The notes below the pieces were generated by a model, which had not been told where the DNA came from, did not search any database, and saw only the letters and a list, made by a program, of their open reading frames with translations. The translations under genes and the position numbers were made by a program. Of a stretch of DNA of 64,000 nucleotides, positions 27,124 through 38,145 are shown piece after piece. This DNA is from Rhodovulum sp. P5 (GTDB lineage: Bacteria > Pseudomonadota > Alphaproteobacteria > Rhodobacterales > Rhodobacteraceae): positions 3,457,501 through 3,521,500 of the forward strand of contig NZ_CP015039.1 in the NCBI RefSeq assembly GCF_002079305.1, in the 5' to 3' direction. Within the stretch, counting starts at the first letter, position 1, and each line of letters opens with the position of its first letter.

Positions 27124-27819
27124 TCAGGCCGCTTTCAATGCGCCTTCGGCCGCTTCGCGGATGGCCTTGATGTTGGCGCCATAAACCTCGGGGGTATCGA
27201 CGGACCCGCCCTTGAACACTGCCGACCCGGCGACAAGGCAGTCGGCCCCGGCCGCGGCCACCAGCGGCGCGGTTTCGGGCGTCACGCCGCCATCGATCTG
27301 GATGTGGATTTCACGGTCACCGATCATCTGGCGGATCTTGCGCGTCTTTTCCACGCCGGAGTGAATGAACTTCTGCCCACCGAAGCCCGGGTTGACAGTC
27401 ATGATCAGGACCATGTCGCACAGGTCGAGCACGTCGGCCACGGCCTCGGCCGGGGTGCCGGGGTTCAGCACGACGCCCGCCTTGACCCCCTGGGCCTTGA
27501 TCGCCTGCAGCGTGCGATGGATATGCGGCCCCGCCTCGATATGGGCGGAGATCATGTCGGCGCCCGCCTCGGCATAGGCCTCGATATACGGATCGACCGG
27601 CGCGATCATCAGGTGCACGTCCATGAAGGTTTTCACATGCGGGCGGAACGCCTTCACCGCGGGCGGGCCGAAGGTCAGATTCGGGACGAAATGCCCGTCC
27701 ATGACGTCCACGTGCACCCAGTCACAACCTTGGGCTTCAATGGCCTGAATCTCCTGACCGAAATTCGCGAAATCGGCCGACAAAATCGACGGTGCGATCT
27801 TGATGGAACGGTCAAACAT
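27124..27819 (-). CDS. rpe: ribulose-phosphate 3-epimerase
   Basis: Converts xylulose-5-phosphate to ribulose-5-phosphate, providing substrate for phosphoribulokinase. The 231-residue TIM barrel has the N-terminal IAPSILSADFANFGQE, the metal-site histidines in WVHVDVMDGHFVPNLTFG and MDVHLMI, and the C-terminal IQIDGGVTPET. The RBS is GGGAGGAAAC before ATG 27819. It is the last gene of the cbb operon and is followed by a terminator. In autotrophs the operon copy is often called cbbE. Confidence 0.96.
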   Translation of the reverse strand: MFDRSIKIAPSILSADFANFGQEIQAIEAQGCDWVHVDVMDGHFVPNLTFGPPAVKAFRPHVKTFMDVHLMIAPVDPYIEAYAEAGADMISAHIEAGPHIHRTLQAIKAQGVKAGVVLNPGTPAEAVADVLDLCDMVLIMTVNPGFGGQKFIHSGVEKTRKIRQMIGDREIHIQIDGGVTPETAPLVAAAGADCLVAGSAVFKGGSVDTPEVYGANIKAIREAAEGALKAA

Positions 27820-27902
27820 GTGTTTCCTCCCGAGTTAAAGGGTGCGCGGCGCGGGGTTAAAGGGAACGAAGGGACAACCCGCGCCGCGCTGGGGACTGAA
27901 CG

Positions 27903-29294
27903 TTACTCCGCCGCGGCGGGCACGCCCAGTTTCTCACGCCAGCCCGGATAGAGGGTGTCGGCGTCTTTCTGGAAGCTCTCGAAGGCGCGCGCCAGTTCCC
28001 GATGCTCTTTCGCGTAGTCGATCAGGTTGACGCCCGATTTCCATGCATCATGCGCTTGCTTCAGCGACTTGGCACCGGCCGTGCCGCCATCGACGTGACC
28101 GAAGGCGCCGCCGCCAGAGGTCTGGATGACGTTCGAATGGCCCAGGTTGTCGAAGAAGCCCGGCAGACGCAGCGCGTTCATCCCGCCCGAGATGATCGGG
28201 GTGGTGGCTTTCATGCCCTGCCAGCCCTGCTTGTAGAACGGCCCCTCGGCCTCGTCACGCTCCAGCATGAAGGCGATGGCCTTGTCGGAGGCGTCGCCCT
28301 CCATCTTGCCATAGCCCATGGTGCCGGTGTGGATGCCCGATGCGCCCGACAGACGCGACATCTTGCAGTGCACGAAGGCGGTGTAGCCGCGCTTGGACTG
28401 GGGCGAGGTCACGGCGCCGTGGCCCGCACGGTGGTAGTGCAGGAACTGGCCGGGGAAGTTGCGGCGGCAGGCGGTGACGGCGGTCGGGCCGGCGACGTAG
28501 CCGTCCACAAGGAACGCGACGTGGTCGGCATCGGGGCCGAAGGTCTCAAGGATGTACTCGCCGCGGGCGATCATCTCGGCCGGGTCATCGGCGGTGATGT
28601 TGGCCGAGAACAGCTTGGCCTCGCCGGTGGCGTCCTGCGCGCGCTTCATCGCGTCGGCGACAAGGGCGATGGTTTCCTTCAGCGGCGCGAAGGTCTGGTT
28701 GCCCTGCGGTTCGTCGTTCTTGATGAAGTCGCCGCCCAGCCAGAATTCATAGCAGGCATCGGCAAAGGGCTGCGGGCGCAGGCCGAGTTTCGGCTTGATG
28801 ATCGTGCCCACGACCATGCCGCCATCGTTCACGTCGCGGCCGAGAACGCGCCACATGTCCTGGATGTTCATCGCCGGGCCGTCGAACAGGCGCAGATAGG
28901 CCGGCGGCACGTAGAAGTCGTGCATCTTGGCGTATTCGACGTCGCCCATGCCCTGGTTGTTGCCGATGGTCAGCGTCAGGAAGGACGCCAGCATCGCGCG
29001 GCCGTCGATGATGTTCCGGTCGAACAACTCGATCGGATAGGCGATCTTCATCACCTCGTTGGCCTCGTCGATTTCATAGACGAGCGCATCGACGCCACGG
29101 GTGAAATCGTCGGTCGTCGAGACCTCGACATTCGTGCCGGTGGAGCTTTCGGCGGCGAAGTGGGCCGCGGTGGCCAAATAGCCGTCGAAGCCTTCCTTCG
29201 GCTTCATCTTGTAGGCGCACAGGACGTGCTTGCCTTCGGCGATGAGGGTGGCCTCATCCAGTTCGATACGCGCATAGCGGTTCGACTGATCCAT
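27903..29294 (-). CDS. cbbM: form II ribulose-1,5-bisphosphate carboxylase/oxygenase
   Basis: Form II RuBisCO, 463 residues, a dimer that needs no small subunit. The N-terminus [21 protein letters not shown] and the carbamylation and magnesium site [14 protein letters not shown], with the catalytic loop segment [18 protein letters not shown], are typical of CbbM and unlike form I. No cbbS is present, which agrees. The RBS is CGGGAGGAACCGAAA. Form II enzymes have low CO2/O2 specificity, which fits the linked phosphoglycolate phosphatase. No RuBisCO activase (CbbQ/CbbO) gene is visible in the window. Confidence 0.97.
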   Translation of the reverse strand: MDQSNRYARIELDEATLIAEGKHVLCAYKMKPKEGFDGYLATAAHFAAESSTGTNVEVSTTDDFTRGVDALVYEIDEANEVMKIAYPIELFDRNIIDGRAMLASFLTLTIGNNQGMGDVEYAKMHDFYVPPAYLRLFDGPAMNIQDMWRVLGRDVNDGGMVVGTIIKPKLGLRPQPFADACYEFWLGGDFIKNDEPQGNQTFAPLKETIALVADAMKRAQDATGEAKLFSANITADDPAEMIARGEYILETFGPDADHVAFLVDGYVAGPTAVTACRRNFPGQFLHYHRAGHGAVTSPQSKRGYTAFVHCKMSRLSGASGIHTGTMGYGKMEGDASDKAIAFMLERDEAEGPFYKQGWQGMKATTPIISGGMNALRLPGFFDNLGHSNVIQTSGGGAFGHVDGGTAGAKSLKQAHDAWKSGVNLIDYAKEHRELARAFESFQKDADTLYPGWREKLGVPAAAE

Positions 29295-29391
29295 TTTCGG
29301 TTCCTCCCGAGGGGTTCAAATTCCAAAGTTGCGCGCGTTTCCGTCTGTCAAAGGCGGCCCGGCGGTTTCCGGCGTCGGGCCGCCCCCTTGA

Positions 29392-30456
29392 TCAGTTCAC
29401 TTTCGGGTCGAGGCTGCCATCGGCGTAACGCTTGGCCATGTCGTCCATCGAGATCACGTCGATCTTGGACGCATTGCCGGCGGTGCCGAAGCGTTCGAAC
29501 CGGTCGAGGCAGAGCTTGGTCATCTCTTCCATGGCCGGGATCATGAATTTCCGCGGGTCGAATTCGGTCTTCTTCTCCATCGCGACCTTGCGGAACTGGC
29601 CGGTGATGGCCATCCGGTTGTCGGTGTCGATGTTGACCTTGCGCACACCCGACTTGATGCCGCGCTCGATCTCCTCCACCGGCACGCCATAGGTCTGGGG
29701 CATCTCGCCGCCGAACTCGTTGATCAGGTCCTGCAGGTACTGCGGCACCGAGGACGAGCCGTGCATCACGAGGTGCACATCGGGGATCTTGGCGTGGATT
29801 TCCTCGATCCGCTTGATCGCCAGCGTGTCGCCCGTGGGCTTGGAGCTGAACTTGTAGGCGCCGTGCGAGGTGCCGCAGGCAATGGCCAGCGCGTCGACCT
29901 TGGTCAGCTTCACGAATTCCTTGGCCTCGTCGGGGTCGGTCAGCAGCTGATCATGGCTCAGCTTGCCCTCGGCGCCCGATCCGTCCTCGGCCGCCGCCTC
30001 GCCGGTTTCAAGCGAGCCCAGAACGCCCAGTTCGCCCTCGACCGAGGCGCCGACCCAGTGGGCCATGTCCGCGACCGCCTTGGTGATGCGGGTGTTGTAC
30101 TCCCAGTCGGCGGGGGTCTTCATGTCGGCCATCAGCGAGCCGTCCATCATGACCGAGGTGAAGCCGTGCTTGATCGCGGACAGGCAGGTCGCCTCGTTGT
30201 TGCCGTGGTCCTGGTGCATGCACAGCGGGATCTTCGGGAACATCTCGGACAGCGCCTGGATCATGTGGCGCAGCATGATGTCGCCGGCATAGGACCGCGC
30301 ACCGCGGCTGGCCTGCATGATCACGGGGGCGTCGCATTTCTCCGCCGCCTTCATGATCGCAAGGCCCTGTTCCATGTTGTTGATGTTGAAGGCCGGGACG
30401 CCGTAGCCCTGTTCGGCCGCGTGATCCAGCAGTTGCCGCATGGTGATAAGAGCCAT
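29392..30456 (-). CDS. cbbA: class II fructose-bisphosphate aldolase
   Basis: Zinc-dependent aldolase, 354 residues, of the CbbA type. Metal and active-site segments are [51 protein letters not shown] and [11 protein letters not shown]. In the Calvin cycle it forms fructose-1,6- and probably sedoheptulose-1,7-bisphosphate. The start at ATG 30456 has GGAGG at good spacing; a TTG one codon upstream was rejected. It lies 12 bases after pgk. Confidence 0.96.
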   Translation of the reverse strand: MALITMRQLLDHAAEQGYGVPAFNINNMEQGLAIMKAAEKCDAPVIMQASRGARSYAGDIMLRHMIQALSEMFPKIPLCMHQDHGNNEATCLSAIKHGFTSVMMDGSLMADMKTPADWEYNTRITKAVADMAHWVGASVEGELGVLGSLETGEAAAEDGSGAEGKLSHDQLLTDPDEAKEFVKLTKVDALAIACGTSHGAYKFSSKPTGDTLAIKRIEEIHAKIPDVHLVMHGSSSVPQYLQDLINEFGGEMPQTYGVPVEEIERGIKSGVRKVNIDTDNRMAITGQFRKVAMEKKTEFDPRKFMIPAMEEMTKLCLDRFERFGTAGNASKIDVISMDDMAKRYADGSLDPKVN

Positions 30457-30468
30457 CAAAGTCCTCCG

Positions 30469-31677
30469 TCAGGCTGCGTGTGCTTTTTGTTCAAGAGCGT
30501 CGAGCCCGGGCATTTCCCGACCTTCGAGCCATTCAAGGAACGCTCCACCCGCGGTGGAAACGTAGGTGAAGTCATGGGCCACGCCGGTCTTGTTCAGCGC
30601 AACCAGGGTATCGCCGCCACCCGCAACCGACACCGCCAGACCCGAACGGGTCTGTTCGGCTACAGTTTGGGCAAGGGCTTTGGTGCCCGCGTCGAAGGGC
30701 GCGGTTTCATAGGTGCCCATCGGGCCGTTCCAGAGGATCGTGCGCGCCTTGCGCAGAACCTTCTGGTAGGTTTCGACCGTGTTGGGGCCGATATCGAGGA
30801 TGCGCCGGTTGGCGCGCACCCCGCCCAGCGGCACGGGGTAGTGGTTGATGCCGGCGCGTTGGAAGCCCGCGACGACGAAATCCTCGGGCACCATCAGGCG
30901 GCATTCGGCAATCTCCGCCAGCGCGGCGATTTCCAGAACCTCTTCGGCAAATTCCGGCTCCACGCGAGAGCGCCCGATGGAGTAGCCGCGCGCGAAGAGG
31001 AATGCATTGGCAATGGCGCCGCCCAGAAGCAGGGTGTCGATCCGCGGTGCGAGCCGTTTCAGCAGCCCAAGCCGGGGTTGCACGCTGCCACCGCCGATAA
31101 CCGCGACCGAGGGCGATTGCGGATCGGTCAGCGCGCCTTCGAGCGCCGCCATCTCCTCAACGAACAGCGGCCCCACGGCCACGCGTTTGGCGGCCAGCAC
31201 CGCCGAGGTGGTCGAGGCATGGGCGCGATGGCAGCAGGAAAAGGCGTCATTGACGTAGATGTCGCCAAGCTGCGCCAGTTGTGCGCCGAGGTTCGGGTCG
31301 TTCAACTCCTCCCCCCGTTCGAACCGGAGGTTTTCGCAGAGCATCACCTCGCCGGGCGCCAGATTCTCCCCGGCCCGTTCGACGGTGGGGCCGGCGCAGG
31401 TATCGTTGAACTTCACCGGACGCCCCAGCGCCTGCGACAGCGCGGGAACCAGGCGCTCGGTGGTCAGGGCCGGGGTCATTTCCCCGTCCGGCCGGCCCAG
31501 ATGGCTGAGCACGACGACCCGTGCACCCTTGTCCAGCAGGGGTTTCATGCCCCGGGCGAAGCGGGCGATGCGCGTGGCATCGCCCACCCCTTCATGCGTC
31601 AGCGGCACGTTCAGGTCAGCCCGCACCGCAAGGCGAGCGCCCGAAACATCCAGCGATGTCAGGGGCGTGTACGCCAT
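30469..31677 (-). CDS. pgk: phosphoglycerate kinase
   Basis: Phosphorylates 3-phosphoglycerate, the product of RuBisCO. The 402-residue protein has the N-domain segment RADLNVPL, VVLSHLGRPDG, ENLRFERGEE and the C-domain WNGPMGTYE and SVAGGGDTLVAL. The ATG at 31677 shares its first base with the gap stop (TGATG), so translation is coupled. The longer upstream frame is not credible. Confidence 0.96.
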   Translation of the reverse strand: MAYTPLTSLDVSGARLAVRADLNVPLTHEGVGDATRIARFARGMKPLLDKGARVVVLSHLGRPDGEMTPALTTERLVPALSQALGRPVKFNDTCAGPTVERAGENLAPGEVMLCENLRFERGEELNDPNLGAQLAQLGDIYVNDAFSCCHRAHASTTSAVLAAKRVAVGPLFVEEMAALEGALTDPQSPSVAVIGGGSVQPRLGLLKRLAPRIDTLLLGGAIANAFLFARGYSIGRSRVEPEFAEEVLEIAALAEIAECRLMVPEDFVVAGFQRAGINHYPVPLGGVRANRRILDIGPNTVETYQKVLRKARTILWNGPMGTYETAPFDAGTKALAQTVAEQTRSGLAVSVAGGGDTLVALNKTGVAHDFTYVSTAGGAFLEWLEGREMPGLDALEQKAHAA

Positions 31678-32678
31678 CAGATCAGCGCCCCCATCGCGAC
31701 AGCGGTATCGGACATGCGCGAGGAGAAGCCCCACTCGTTGTCGTACCAGCTGAGGATCCGGACCATGTTGCCGTCCATCACCTTGGTCTGATCCATGTGG
31801 AAGACCGAGGAATGCGGATCATGGTTGAAGTCGGTCGAGACGTTGGGTTGGTCGGTGTAGCCCAGAACGCCCTTCATCGGGCCATCGGCGGCAGCCTTGA
31901 TCGCGGCGTTCACTTCCTCGACCGAGGTGTCCTTGTTGGCTTCGAACACAAGGTCCACGACAGACACGTTCGGGGTCGGCACGCGGATCGCGACGCCGTC
32001 GAGCTTGCCGTTCAGTTCCGGCAGGACCAGACCCACGGCCTTGGCGGCACCGGTCGAGGTCGGGATCATCGACATCGCCGCGGCACGGGCGCGATAGAGG
32101 TCCTTGTGCATCGTGTCCAGCGTGGGCTGGTCGCCGGTGTAGCTGTGGATCGTGGTCATGAAGCCGCGCTTGATGCCGATGGCGTCGTTCAGCGCCTTGG
32201 CGACCGGCGACAGGCAGTTGGTGGTGCAGGACGCGTTGGACACCACCACATCGTCCTTGGTCAGGACGTCATGGTTCACGCCATAGACGATGGTCTTGTC
32301 CGCGCCGGACGCCGGGGCCGAGACCAGCACGCGCTTGGAGCCGTTTTCCAGGTGCATCGCGGCCTTTTCGCGGGCGGTGAAGATGCCGGTGCACTCCATC
32401 GCGATGTCGACGCCGTCCCAGGGCAGTTCCTTGGGGTCGCGGATCGCGGTTACCTTGATGGGCCCGCGGCCGACATCGATGGTGTCGCCGTCGACCGTGA
32501 CGGTGCCGGGGAAGCGGCCGTGCACGCTGTCATAGCGGACGAGGTGGGCGTTGGTTTCCACCGGGCCAAGGTCGTTGATCGCGACCACTTCGATATCGGT
32601 GCGGCCCGATTCCACGATGGCCCGCAGCACGTTCCTCCCGATACGGCCGAAGCCGTTGATAGCAACTTTAACAGTCAT
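31677..32678 (-). CDS. gap: glyceraldehyde-3-phosphate dehydrogenase, type I
   Basis: Reduces 1,3-bisphosphoglycerate in the Calvin cycle. 333 residues with the NAD(P)-binding [16 protein letters not shown] and the active-site [12 protein letters not shown] containing the catalytic cysteine. The adenine-ribose site reads INDLGP (Asp after the Asn), which in the family often goes with NAD preference. It is followed immediately by pgk with a one-base overlap and preceded by tkt. It is named cbbG when dedicated to autotrophy. Confidence 0.96.
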   Translation of the reverse strand: MTVKVAINGFGRIGRNVLRAIVESGRTDIEVVAINDLGPVETNAHLVRYDSVHGRFPGTVTVDGDTIDVGRGPIKVTAIRDPKELPWDGVDIAMECTGIFTAREKAAMHLENGSKRVLVSAPASGADKTIVYGVNHDVLTKDDVVVSNASCTTNCLSPVAKALNDAIGIKRGFMTTIHSYTGDQPTLDTMHKDLYRARAAAMSMIPTSTGAAKAVGLVLPELNGKLDGVAIRVPTPNVSVVDLVFEANKDTSVEEVNAAIKAAADGPMKGVLGYTDQPNVSTDFNHDPHSSVFHMDQTKVMDGNMVRILSWYDNEWGFSSRMSDTAVAMGALI

Positions 32679-32691
32679 TTTCAGACCCTTC

Positions 32692-34683
32692 TTACTTGAT
32701 CAGGTTCTTGGCGGCATCCGCCACGGCCTCGGCAGTGATGCCGAAATGCTTGTAGAGTTCCCCCGCCGGCGCCGAGGCACCGAAGGAGTTCATGCCGATG
32801 AAGGCAGAGTTGTCGCCCAGAAGCGGCGCCCAGCTTTGCTCGACAGCGGCCTCGACCCCCACGCGCGGCGCGGTGCCGAGAACGGCGGCCTTGTAGCCTG
32901 CCTCCTGCGCCGCGAAAAGCTCGAAACACGGGGCAGAGACGACGGCGGCCTTGATCCCGCCTTCTGCCAGCAGGTCCGCGGCTTTCAGCGCGATCTCGAC
33001 TTCCGAACCGGTGGCGATCAGCGTGACGTCACGCGCGCCGTCGGCCTCGCGCAGGACATAGGCGCCCTTGGCGACCATGTTCTCGCTTGTGTGCTCGGTC
33101 CGTACGCAGGGCAGGCCCTGGCGCGACAGCGCCATCAGGCAGGGCGTGCTGGCCGAGGTCGCGGCGATTTCCCAGCACTCGGCGGTTTCCACCACGTCGG
33201 CGGGGCGCATCACGTTGACGTTCGGCATGGCACGGAAGCTGGCCACATGTTCCACCGGCTGGTGGGTCGGGCCGTCTTCGCCCAGACCGATGGAGTCGTG
33301 GGTCATCACATAGGTCACCGGCAGACCCATCAGCGCCGACAGGCGGATCGCCGGGCGAGCATAGTCGGCGAAGACAAGGAAGGTGCCGCCATAGGCGACG
33401 AAGCCGCCATGCAACGTGATCCCGTTCATCACCGCCGACATCCCGAATTCGCGGATGCCATAGTGGATGTAGCTGCCGCCGTAGTTGTCCTTGCTGACAG
33501 GCGCCATGTCCTTGGTCAGCGTCAGGTTGGAGCCGGTAAGGTCGGCCGAGCCGCCCGCGGTATTGGGCAGCGTGGCGTTGACCACTTCCAGCGCCATTTC
33601 GCTGGCTTTCCGGGTGGCGACCTTCGGCGCGTCGGCCGAGAGCTTCTGCTTGTAGGCGTCGATGGCCTTGGCGAGCGCATCGGCATCGGGTGCTGCCAGC
33701 GATTTCTCGAACGCACCGCCCTTTTCGGAGGCCAGCAGCCGGGCATCCCACGCTTCGCGGGCCGCCTTGCCGCGCGCCGCGACAGCACCCCAGGCGTCGT
33801 AGACGTCCTTGGGTAGGGTAAAGGCCTCATGTTCCCAACCAAGCGCGGCGCGCGTGGCGGCGATTTCCTCGTCGCCCAGCGGTGCGCCGTGCACCTTGTG
33901 GCTGCCGGCCTTGTTGGGGGCGCCCTGGCCGATCACGGTCTTGCAGGCGATCAGCGAGGGGCGCGGGTCGTTGCGCGCAACCTCAATCGCGGCGGCAACG
34001 GCTTCGCGGTCATGGCCGTCGACTTCCTGAACATGCCACTTGGCGGCGCTGAAACGGGCCAACTGGTCGGTGGAGGTCGACAGCTCGGTCGAGCCGTCGA
34101 TGGTGATCTTGTTGTCGTCCCACAGCACGATCATGCGGCCCAGCGACCAGTGACCGGCCATGTCGATGGCTTCGTGGCTGATGCCTTCCATGAGGCAGCC
34201 GTCGCCCGCGATCACGTAGGTGTAGTGATCGACCAGGTCGTCGCCGAAGCGGGCGTTGTGCATCCGTTCGGCTAGCGCCATGCCGACCGCGGTGGTGATG
34301 CCCTGGCCCAGCGGGCCGGTCGTGGTTTCGATCCCGTCGGCATGGCCATATTCCGGGTGACCGGCCGTGCGATAGCCCATCTGGCGGAAGTTCTTGATCT
34401 GCTCCATGTCCATGTCGGCATAGCCGAGCATGTGGTTGATCGAGTAGATCAGCATCGAGCCGTGACCCGCCGACAGGACGAACCGGTCGCGGTCCGCCCA
34501 TTTCGGCGTGGTGGGATCGATGTTCATGAAGCGGTTGTAGAGAACCGCAGCCACGTCGGCCATGCCCATCGGCATGCCCGGATGGCCAGAATTGGCGGCC
34601 TGCACCGCGTCCATGGTCAGGACGCGGATCGCATTGGCCATCAGCGCCTCTGCGCTTGTGTCGATCTGGGTGGGGGCGTTCAT
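32692..34683 (-). CDS. cbbT: transketolase
   Basis: Thiamine-diphosphate enzyme of the regenerative phase, 663 residues, full length. Motifs: [17 protein letters not shown], the ThDP/Mg segment [13 protein letters not shown] followed by [11 protein letters not shown], the pyrimidine-domain block [17 protein letters not shown] and the transketolase C-terminal domain near [12 protein letters not shown]. It follows phosphoribulokinase by 13 bases and precedes gap by 13, as in many alphaproteobacterial cbb operons. Confidence 0.96.
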   Translation of the reverse strand: MNAPTQIDTSAEALMANAIRVLTMDAVQAANSGHPGMPMGMADVAAVLYNRFMNIDPTTPKWADRDRFVLSAGHGSMLIYSINHMLGYADMDMEQIKNFRQMGYRTAGHPEYGHADGIETTTGPLGQGITTAVGMALAERMHNARFGDDLVDHYTYVIAGDGCLMEGISHEAIDMAGHWSLGRMIVLWDDNKITIDGSTELSTSTDQLARFSAAKWHVQEVDGHDREAVAAAIEVARNDPRPSLIACKTVIGQGAPNKAGSHKVHGAPLGDEEIAATRAALGWEHEAFTLPKDVYDAWGAVAARGKAAREAWDARLLASEKGGAFEKSLAAPDADALAKAIDAYKQKLSADAPKVATRKASEMALEVVNATLPNTAGGSADLTGSNLTLTKDMAPVSKDNYGGSYIHYGIREFGMSAVMNGITLHGGFVAYGGTFLVFADYARPAIRLSALMGLPVTYVMTHDSIGLGEDGPTHQPVEHVASFRAMPNVNVMRPADVVETAECWEIAATSASTPCLMALSRQGLPCVRTEHTSENMVAKGAYVLREADGARDVTLIATGSEVEIALKAADLLAEGGIKAAVVSAPCFELFAAQEAGYKAAVLGTAPRVGVEAAVEQSWAPLLGDNSAFIGMNSFGASAPAGELYKHFGITAEAVADAAKNLIK

Positions 34684-34696
34684 GGAATGAACCTCC

Positions 34697-35569
34697 TCAG
34701 GCGCGTTTGGATTCGGAAACGAGGCGTTCGATCATCGGCGTGAAGATGAGCTGCATCGCAAGGTCCATCTTGCCGCCCGGAATGACGATCGAGTTGGCGC
34801 GGCTCATCCACGAGCCGTGGATCATCGAGACGAGGTAGGAGAAGTCGATGCCCCGCGGGTTCTTGAAGCGGATCACGACAAGGCTCTCGTCCGGCGTGGG
34901 GATCCAGCGGGCGACGAACGGGTTGGACGTGTCGACCACCGGCACGCGCTGGAAGTTGACGTCGGTTTCGGTGAATTGCGGGCAGATGCAGTGCACATAG
35001 GCATGCATCCGGCGCAGGATCACGTCGGTCACGGCCTCTGTGGTGTAGCCGCGCTTGGCCTTGTCGCGGTGGATCTTCTGGATCCATTCGAGGTTGATCA
35101 CCGGAACGACGCCGATTTTCAGATCGGCATATTTCGGCAGGTTGACCTCGTCATTGATGACCGAGCCGTGCAGGCCCTCGTAGAACAGAAGGTCAGAGTT
35201 GTCCTCGAACGGCGCCCACTCGGTGAACTCGCCCGGGGCAACGCCGTATTTCGCCGCTTCTTCGTCGTCATGGACATAGTGGCGGGTCTTGCCGGTGCCG
35301 GTTTCTCCATATTCCCGGAAGACGCGCTCAAGCTCGGCCAGTTCGTTGGCTTCATAGCTGAAATGGCTGAAGCCCACATTGCCCGCCGCATACTGACGGT
35401 CGAGTTCGGCCTTCATGTCCTTGCGGTTGAACCGGTGGAAGGCGTCGCCTTCGATGGAGACCGCGTTCACGCCTTCGCGGCGGAAGATCTGGTCGAAGGT
35501 GTGCTTGACGGTCGAGGTCCCGGCGCCGGAAGAGCCGGTGACGGAGATGATCGGGTGTTTCTTGCTCAT
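34697..35569 (-). CDS. cbbP: phosphoribulokinase
   Basis: Makes ribulose-1,5-bisphosphate from ribulose-5-phosphate and ATP. The 290-residue class I enzyme has the P-loop [16 protein letters not shown] and the family segments [16 protein letters not shown] and [12 protein letters not shown]. Class I bacterial PRK is about this length. The RBS region GGGAGGACAGAC precedes ATG 35569. It is second in the operon, 21 bases after cbbF. With CbbM it defines the autotrophic capacity of the organism. Confidence 0.97.
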   Translation of the reverse strand: MSKKHPIISVTGSSGAGTSTVKHTFDQIFRREGVNAVSIEGDAFHRFNRKDMKAELDRQYAAGNVGFSHFSYEANELAELERVFREYGETGTGKTRHYVHDDEEAAKYGVAPGEFTEWAPFEDNSDLLFYEGLHGSVINDEVNLPKYADLKIGVVPVINLEWIQKIHRDKAKRGYTTEAVTDVILRRMHAYVHCICPQFTETDVNFQRVPVVDTSNPFVARWIPTPDESLVVIRFKNPRGIDFSYLVSMIHGSWMSRANSIVIPGGKMDLAMQLIFTPMIERLVSESKRA

Positions 35570-35590
35570 GTCTGTCCTCCCGGGAACTTG

Positions 35591-36598
35591 TTAGACGCGG
35601 AACAGGCCGCGGTTGCCGAACAGGGCGTTGACCTCTTGCTCGGGCAGGTCGTGATAGGCCGCCACACGGCTGACCTTGTCTTTGGAGCCGAACACGAACG
35701 GCGTGCGGGCATGCAGCTTGTCGGCCGTCTTCGACAGGATCGGGTCCTGCGCATCGGTGGCCTTGCCGCCGGCCTGCTCGATCACGAAGCCGATGGGCGC
35801 GCATTCGTAGATCATCCGCAGGCGGCCGCGTTCATAGCCTTTGCGAGAGTCGCCGGGGTACAGGAACACCCCGCCGCGGGTCAGGATGCGGTGGGTTTCG
35901 GCCACCAGCGACGCAACCCAGCGCATGTTGAAGTTGCTTTCGCGGGGGCCTTCCTCACCGGCAAGGCAGTCGTCGATATAGGCGCGCACGGGCTTCGGCC
36001 AGTGGCGATAGTTCGACGCGTTGATCGCGAATTCGCGTGAGGTCTCGGGGACCTTCACGGCCTCGTTGATCAGGATGAACTGCTTTGTATCGGGGTCGAG
36101 CAGGTATTCCTGCGTGCCCTTGCCGAAGGTCACAACCAGCATGACCTGCGGGCCGAAGATGATATAGCCACCGGCAAGCTGTTCGCTGGCCGGGCGCAGG
36201 AAGCTCGAATTGCCGTCTTCCTTGGCCTCGAAGATCGAGAAGATGGTGCCGATTGACACGTTCACGTCGATGTTCGACGATCCGTCCAGCGGGTCGATGG
36301 CCAGCGCGTATTTGCCCGCCGGGTCCAGTTCGACGACATCGTCCTGCTCTTCCGAGGCGTAGTAGCGCACGCCCGACCCCTTGAGCCGGTCGGCGAAGGC
36401 GTCGTCGGCCATCACGTCCAGCGCCTTTTGCTGGTCGCCGCCGAGGTTTTCCCCCACGGCCGCGCCGAGTGCGCCGCCCAGAGGACCGCGCTGGATCACG
36501 CGGGCCAGGTCGGCACCGACCTCGCAAAGCGCGTTCATCACAGGCTGAAGCTCTGCGGGGATATGCTGCAAATCCCGGATCGGATTCTCGTTCTGCAT
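35591..36598 (-). CDS. cbbF: class I fructose-1,6-bisphosphatase
   Basis: Hydrolyses FBP (and probably SBP) in the Calvin cycle. The 335-residue inositol-phosphatase-fold protein has the metal-binding [17 protein letters not shown] and [20 protein letters not shown], typical of class I enzymes. The start is set by CGGGAGGAAATT before ATG 36598. It is the first gene of the operon; 104 bases separate it from divergent cbbR, where a candidate CbbR site is present. Confidence 0.96.
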   Translation of the reverse strand: MQNENPIRDLQHIPAELQPVMNALCEVGADLARVIQRGPLGGALGAAVGENLGGDQQKALDVMADDAFADRLKGSGVRYYASEEQDDVVELDPAGKYALAIDPLDGSSNIDVNVSIGTIFSIFEAKEDGNSSFLRPASEQLAGGYIIFGPQVMLVVTFGKGTQEYLLDPDTKQFILINEAVKVPETSREFAINASNYRHWPKPVRAYIDDCLAGEEGPRESNFNMRWVASLVAETHRILTRGGVFLYPGDSRKGYERGRLRMIYECAPIGFVIEQAGGKATDAQDPILSKTADKLHARTPFVFGSKDKVSRVAAYHDLPEQEVNALFGNRGLFRV

Positions 36599-36669
36599 AA
36601 TTTCCTCCCGAATCTGACGGCCGCTTGCCGTTGTCGGTTGCTAGATGAAAACGCCGCTGGTAGAGAATT

Positions 36670-36682
36670 TAAAAAGTCGTAA
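36670..36682. promoter_or_regulatory. candidate CbbR operator
   Basis: The sequence TAAAAAGTCGTAA between divergent cbbF and cbbR fits the TNA-N7-TNA pattern of CbbR-binding sites (TAA-N7-TAA). It lies 72 bases from the cbbF start and 21 from the cbbR start, so binding could both activate cbbF and repress cbbR. A second, weaker TAA-N8-TTA follows at 36689-36702. Confidence 0.5.
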
Positions 36683-36702
36683 CTCGCATAAAAGAATTTT
36701 TA

Positions 36703-37623
36703 ATGCCCCGTCCTGAAGCGGTAACTTTCAAGCAACTCAGGGCCTTGCAGGCCGTGGCCGAGCACGGATCGATAACCGCCGCGGCCGAGGCAATCCGCCT
36801 GACCCCGCCCGCCGTGCATACCCAACTCCGCCAGTTGGAAGCGAATTTCAACGCAAGGTTGTTTGAGCGTGGTCCGCAGGGCGTCGCCCGACTCACGGCT
36901 CAGGGGGACGCGGTGCTGGTGGGCGCCCGGGCCATCGATACCGCCCTTGAAGCCTGCGCCGATCATGTGCGCGCCCTGAACGAAGGGATGGAGGGGATGG
37001 TCACGCTCGGTGTGGTGTCGACGGCGAAATACTTCGCCCCGCGCCTTGTGGCCGAGCTTCAGCGCGCCTTTCCCACGATCGACATCATCCTCAGGGTGTC
37101 CAGCCGCGAGGGCATCGTGAGCGCGCTTCAGACCGCCAGCGTCGATCTGGCCATCATGGGCCGCCCGCCGCGGGCCCCGGCGGTGCAGGCAACCGTTCTG
37201 GGGCCGCACCCCCATGTGCTGATCGCACCGGGCAACCATCCTCTGGTCGGGCAGGGGCGGGTGGCGCCCGAGACGATCCTGGCCGAGACGTTCATCGCGC
37301 GCGAGGAAGGATCGGGCACGCGGATCCTGATGGATCGCTTTATCGAGCGGCTGGGCAGCGGCCGGCCCGCCCGCATGATCGAACTGGAAAGCAACGAGAC
37401 GCTGAAGCAGGCCGTCATGGCCGGTCTGGGCATCGCGCTGATCTCCCGTCACACGGTGGTCGACGAACTCAAGCAGGGGCGGCTGGCGGAACTTGATGCC
37501 CAGACGCTGCCGATGATACGGCAGTGGTTTCTGGTCAATCGCAGCGACACGCCTCTCAGCCCGGCGGGCGGGCGCATCCACGCCCATATCTGCGGCCAGC
37601 AGGGGGCCTTCCTGCCGAAGTGA
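36703..37623 (+). CDS. cbbR: LysR family regulator of the cbb operon
   Basis: A 306-residue LysR-type activator. The N-terminal helix-turn-helix includes FKQLRALQAVAEHGSITAAA and LTPPAVHTQLRQLEANFNARLFER; the ligand domain carries LGVVSTAKYFAPRLV and GSGTRILMDRFI, which match CbbR proteins. It is expected to activate the divergent cbbF operon when the redox state or phosphorylated intermediates permit. No good Shine-Dalgarno sequence precedes ATG 36703 (AAAAGAATTTTTA only), so its translation may be weak. Confidence 0.93.
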   Translation: MPRPEAVTFKQLRALQAVAEHGSITAAAEAIRLTPPAVHTQLRQLEANFNARLFERGPQGVARLTAQGDAVLVGARAIDTALEACADHVRALNEGMEGMVTLGVVSTAKYFAPRLVAELQRAFPTIDIILRVSSREGIVSALQTASVDLAIMGRPPRAPAVQATVLGPHPHVLIAPGNHPLVGQGRVAPETILAETFIAREEGSGTRILMDRFIERLGSGRPARMIELESNETLKQAVMAGLGIALISRHTVVDELKQGRLAELDAQTLPMIRQWFLVNRSDTPLSPAGGRIHAHICGQQGAFLPK

Positions 37624-37656
37624 GCCTTGCGCTGCCCCAGGTCGATCCAGACACCC

Positions 37657-38145
37657 TCAGACCAGCAGGACCAGCCCGCCAAGGATCAAGGGCATCGGCA
37701 GGGATACGGCCGAGCGGAGAAGAACGAAGCGTCGTCCCATCAGCGGCAGCTCATAGGCGATGGTCCGGTTGAGGTTCATCACCGACCAGCTTGTGACATA
37801 GGCGATCAGCGGCGCCCAGGCCGCCCCGGCCTTCAGCGCGGCGGCCCCGATGGCAAAGGCCACGAACGGCCCGCCGGGGGTTGCCGCCCCCAAGGCGGTG
37901 GCCAGCACGACTCCGCCAAAGCCCGCGGCATCGCCGAAATACTGGTCGATATGATCGACGGGCAGCAATTCGGCCATGAACCCCGCGCCCACAAGGCCCG
38001 CCACGACGCGCGGCATCATGAATGTCATCGTCTTTCGCGTGCGGGCAAAGAGGGGGGCAAGGTGTTCGGGGCTTTCGCGCCAAAGCTTGCGCAGCAGAAC
38101 CAGCGCGAGGATCCACAGCAGCACGGTTCCGATCAGGATGTTCAC
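37657..38145 (-). CDS. permease half protein, C-terminal partner (162 aa)
   Basis: The second of two adjacent small membrane proteins that look like halves of one ArsP/DUF318-type permease. It starts at GTG 38145, overlapping the preceding stop by four bases (GTGA). Hydrophobic segments are about 3-20, 38-55, 72-100, 105-125 and 140-160. The end MNLNRTIAYELPLMGRRFVL followed by LLRSAVSLPMPLILGG parallels the end of the upstream partner (LNRTVIWELSFLPPEFVL), so the pair arose by duplication. Transport substrate unknown. Converges on cbbR. Confidence 0.75.
   Translation of the reverse strand: MNILIGTVLLWILALVLLRKLWRESPEHLAPLFARTRKTMTFMMPRVVAGLVGAGFMAELLPVDHIDQYFGDAAGFGGVVLATALGAATPGGPFVAFAIGAAALKAGAAWAPLIAYVTSWSVMNLNRTIAYELPLMGRRFVLLRSAVSLPMPLILGGLVLLV

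Noticed and set aside
26736..27170. Possible small gene of 144 codons in the gap after rpe
   Set aside because: It runs through the rpe terminator and the end of rpe, has no RBS and no recognisable domain.
27903..29294. Form I RuBisCO large subunit
   Set aside because: The N-terminus and motif spacing are those of form II, and no small-subunit gene is present.
29761..31791. Long plus-strand frame of 676 codons opposite cbbA and pgk
   Set aside because: Antisense to two enzymes with intact motifs; no domain recognised.
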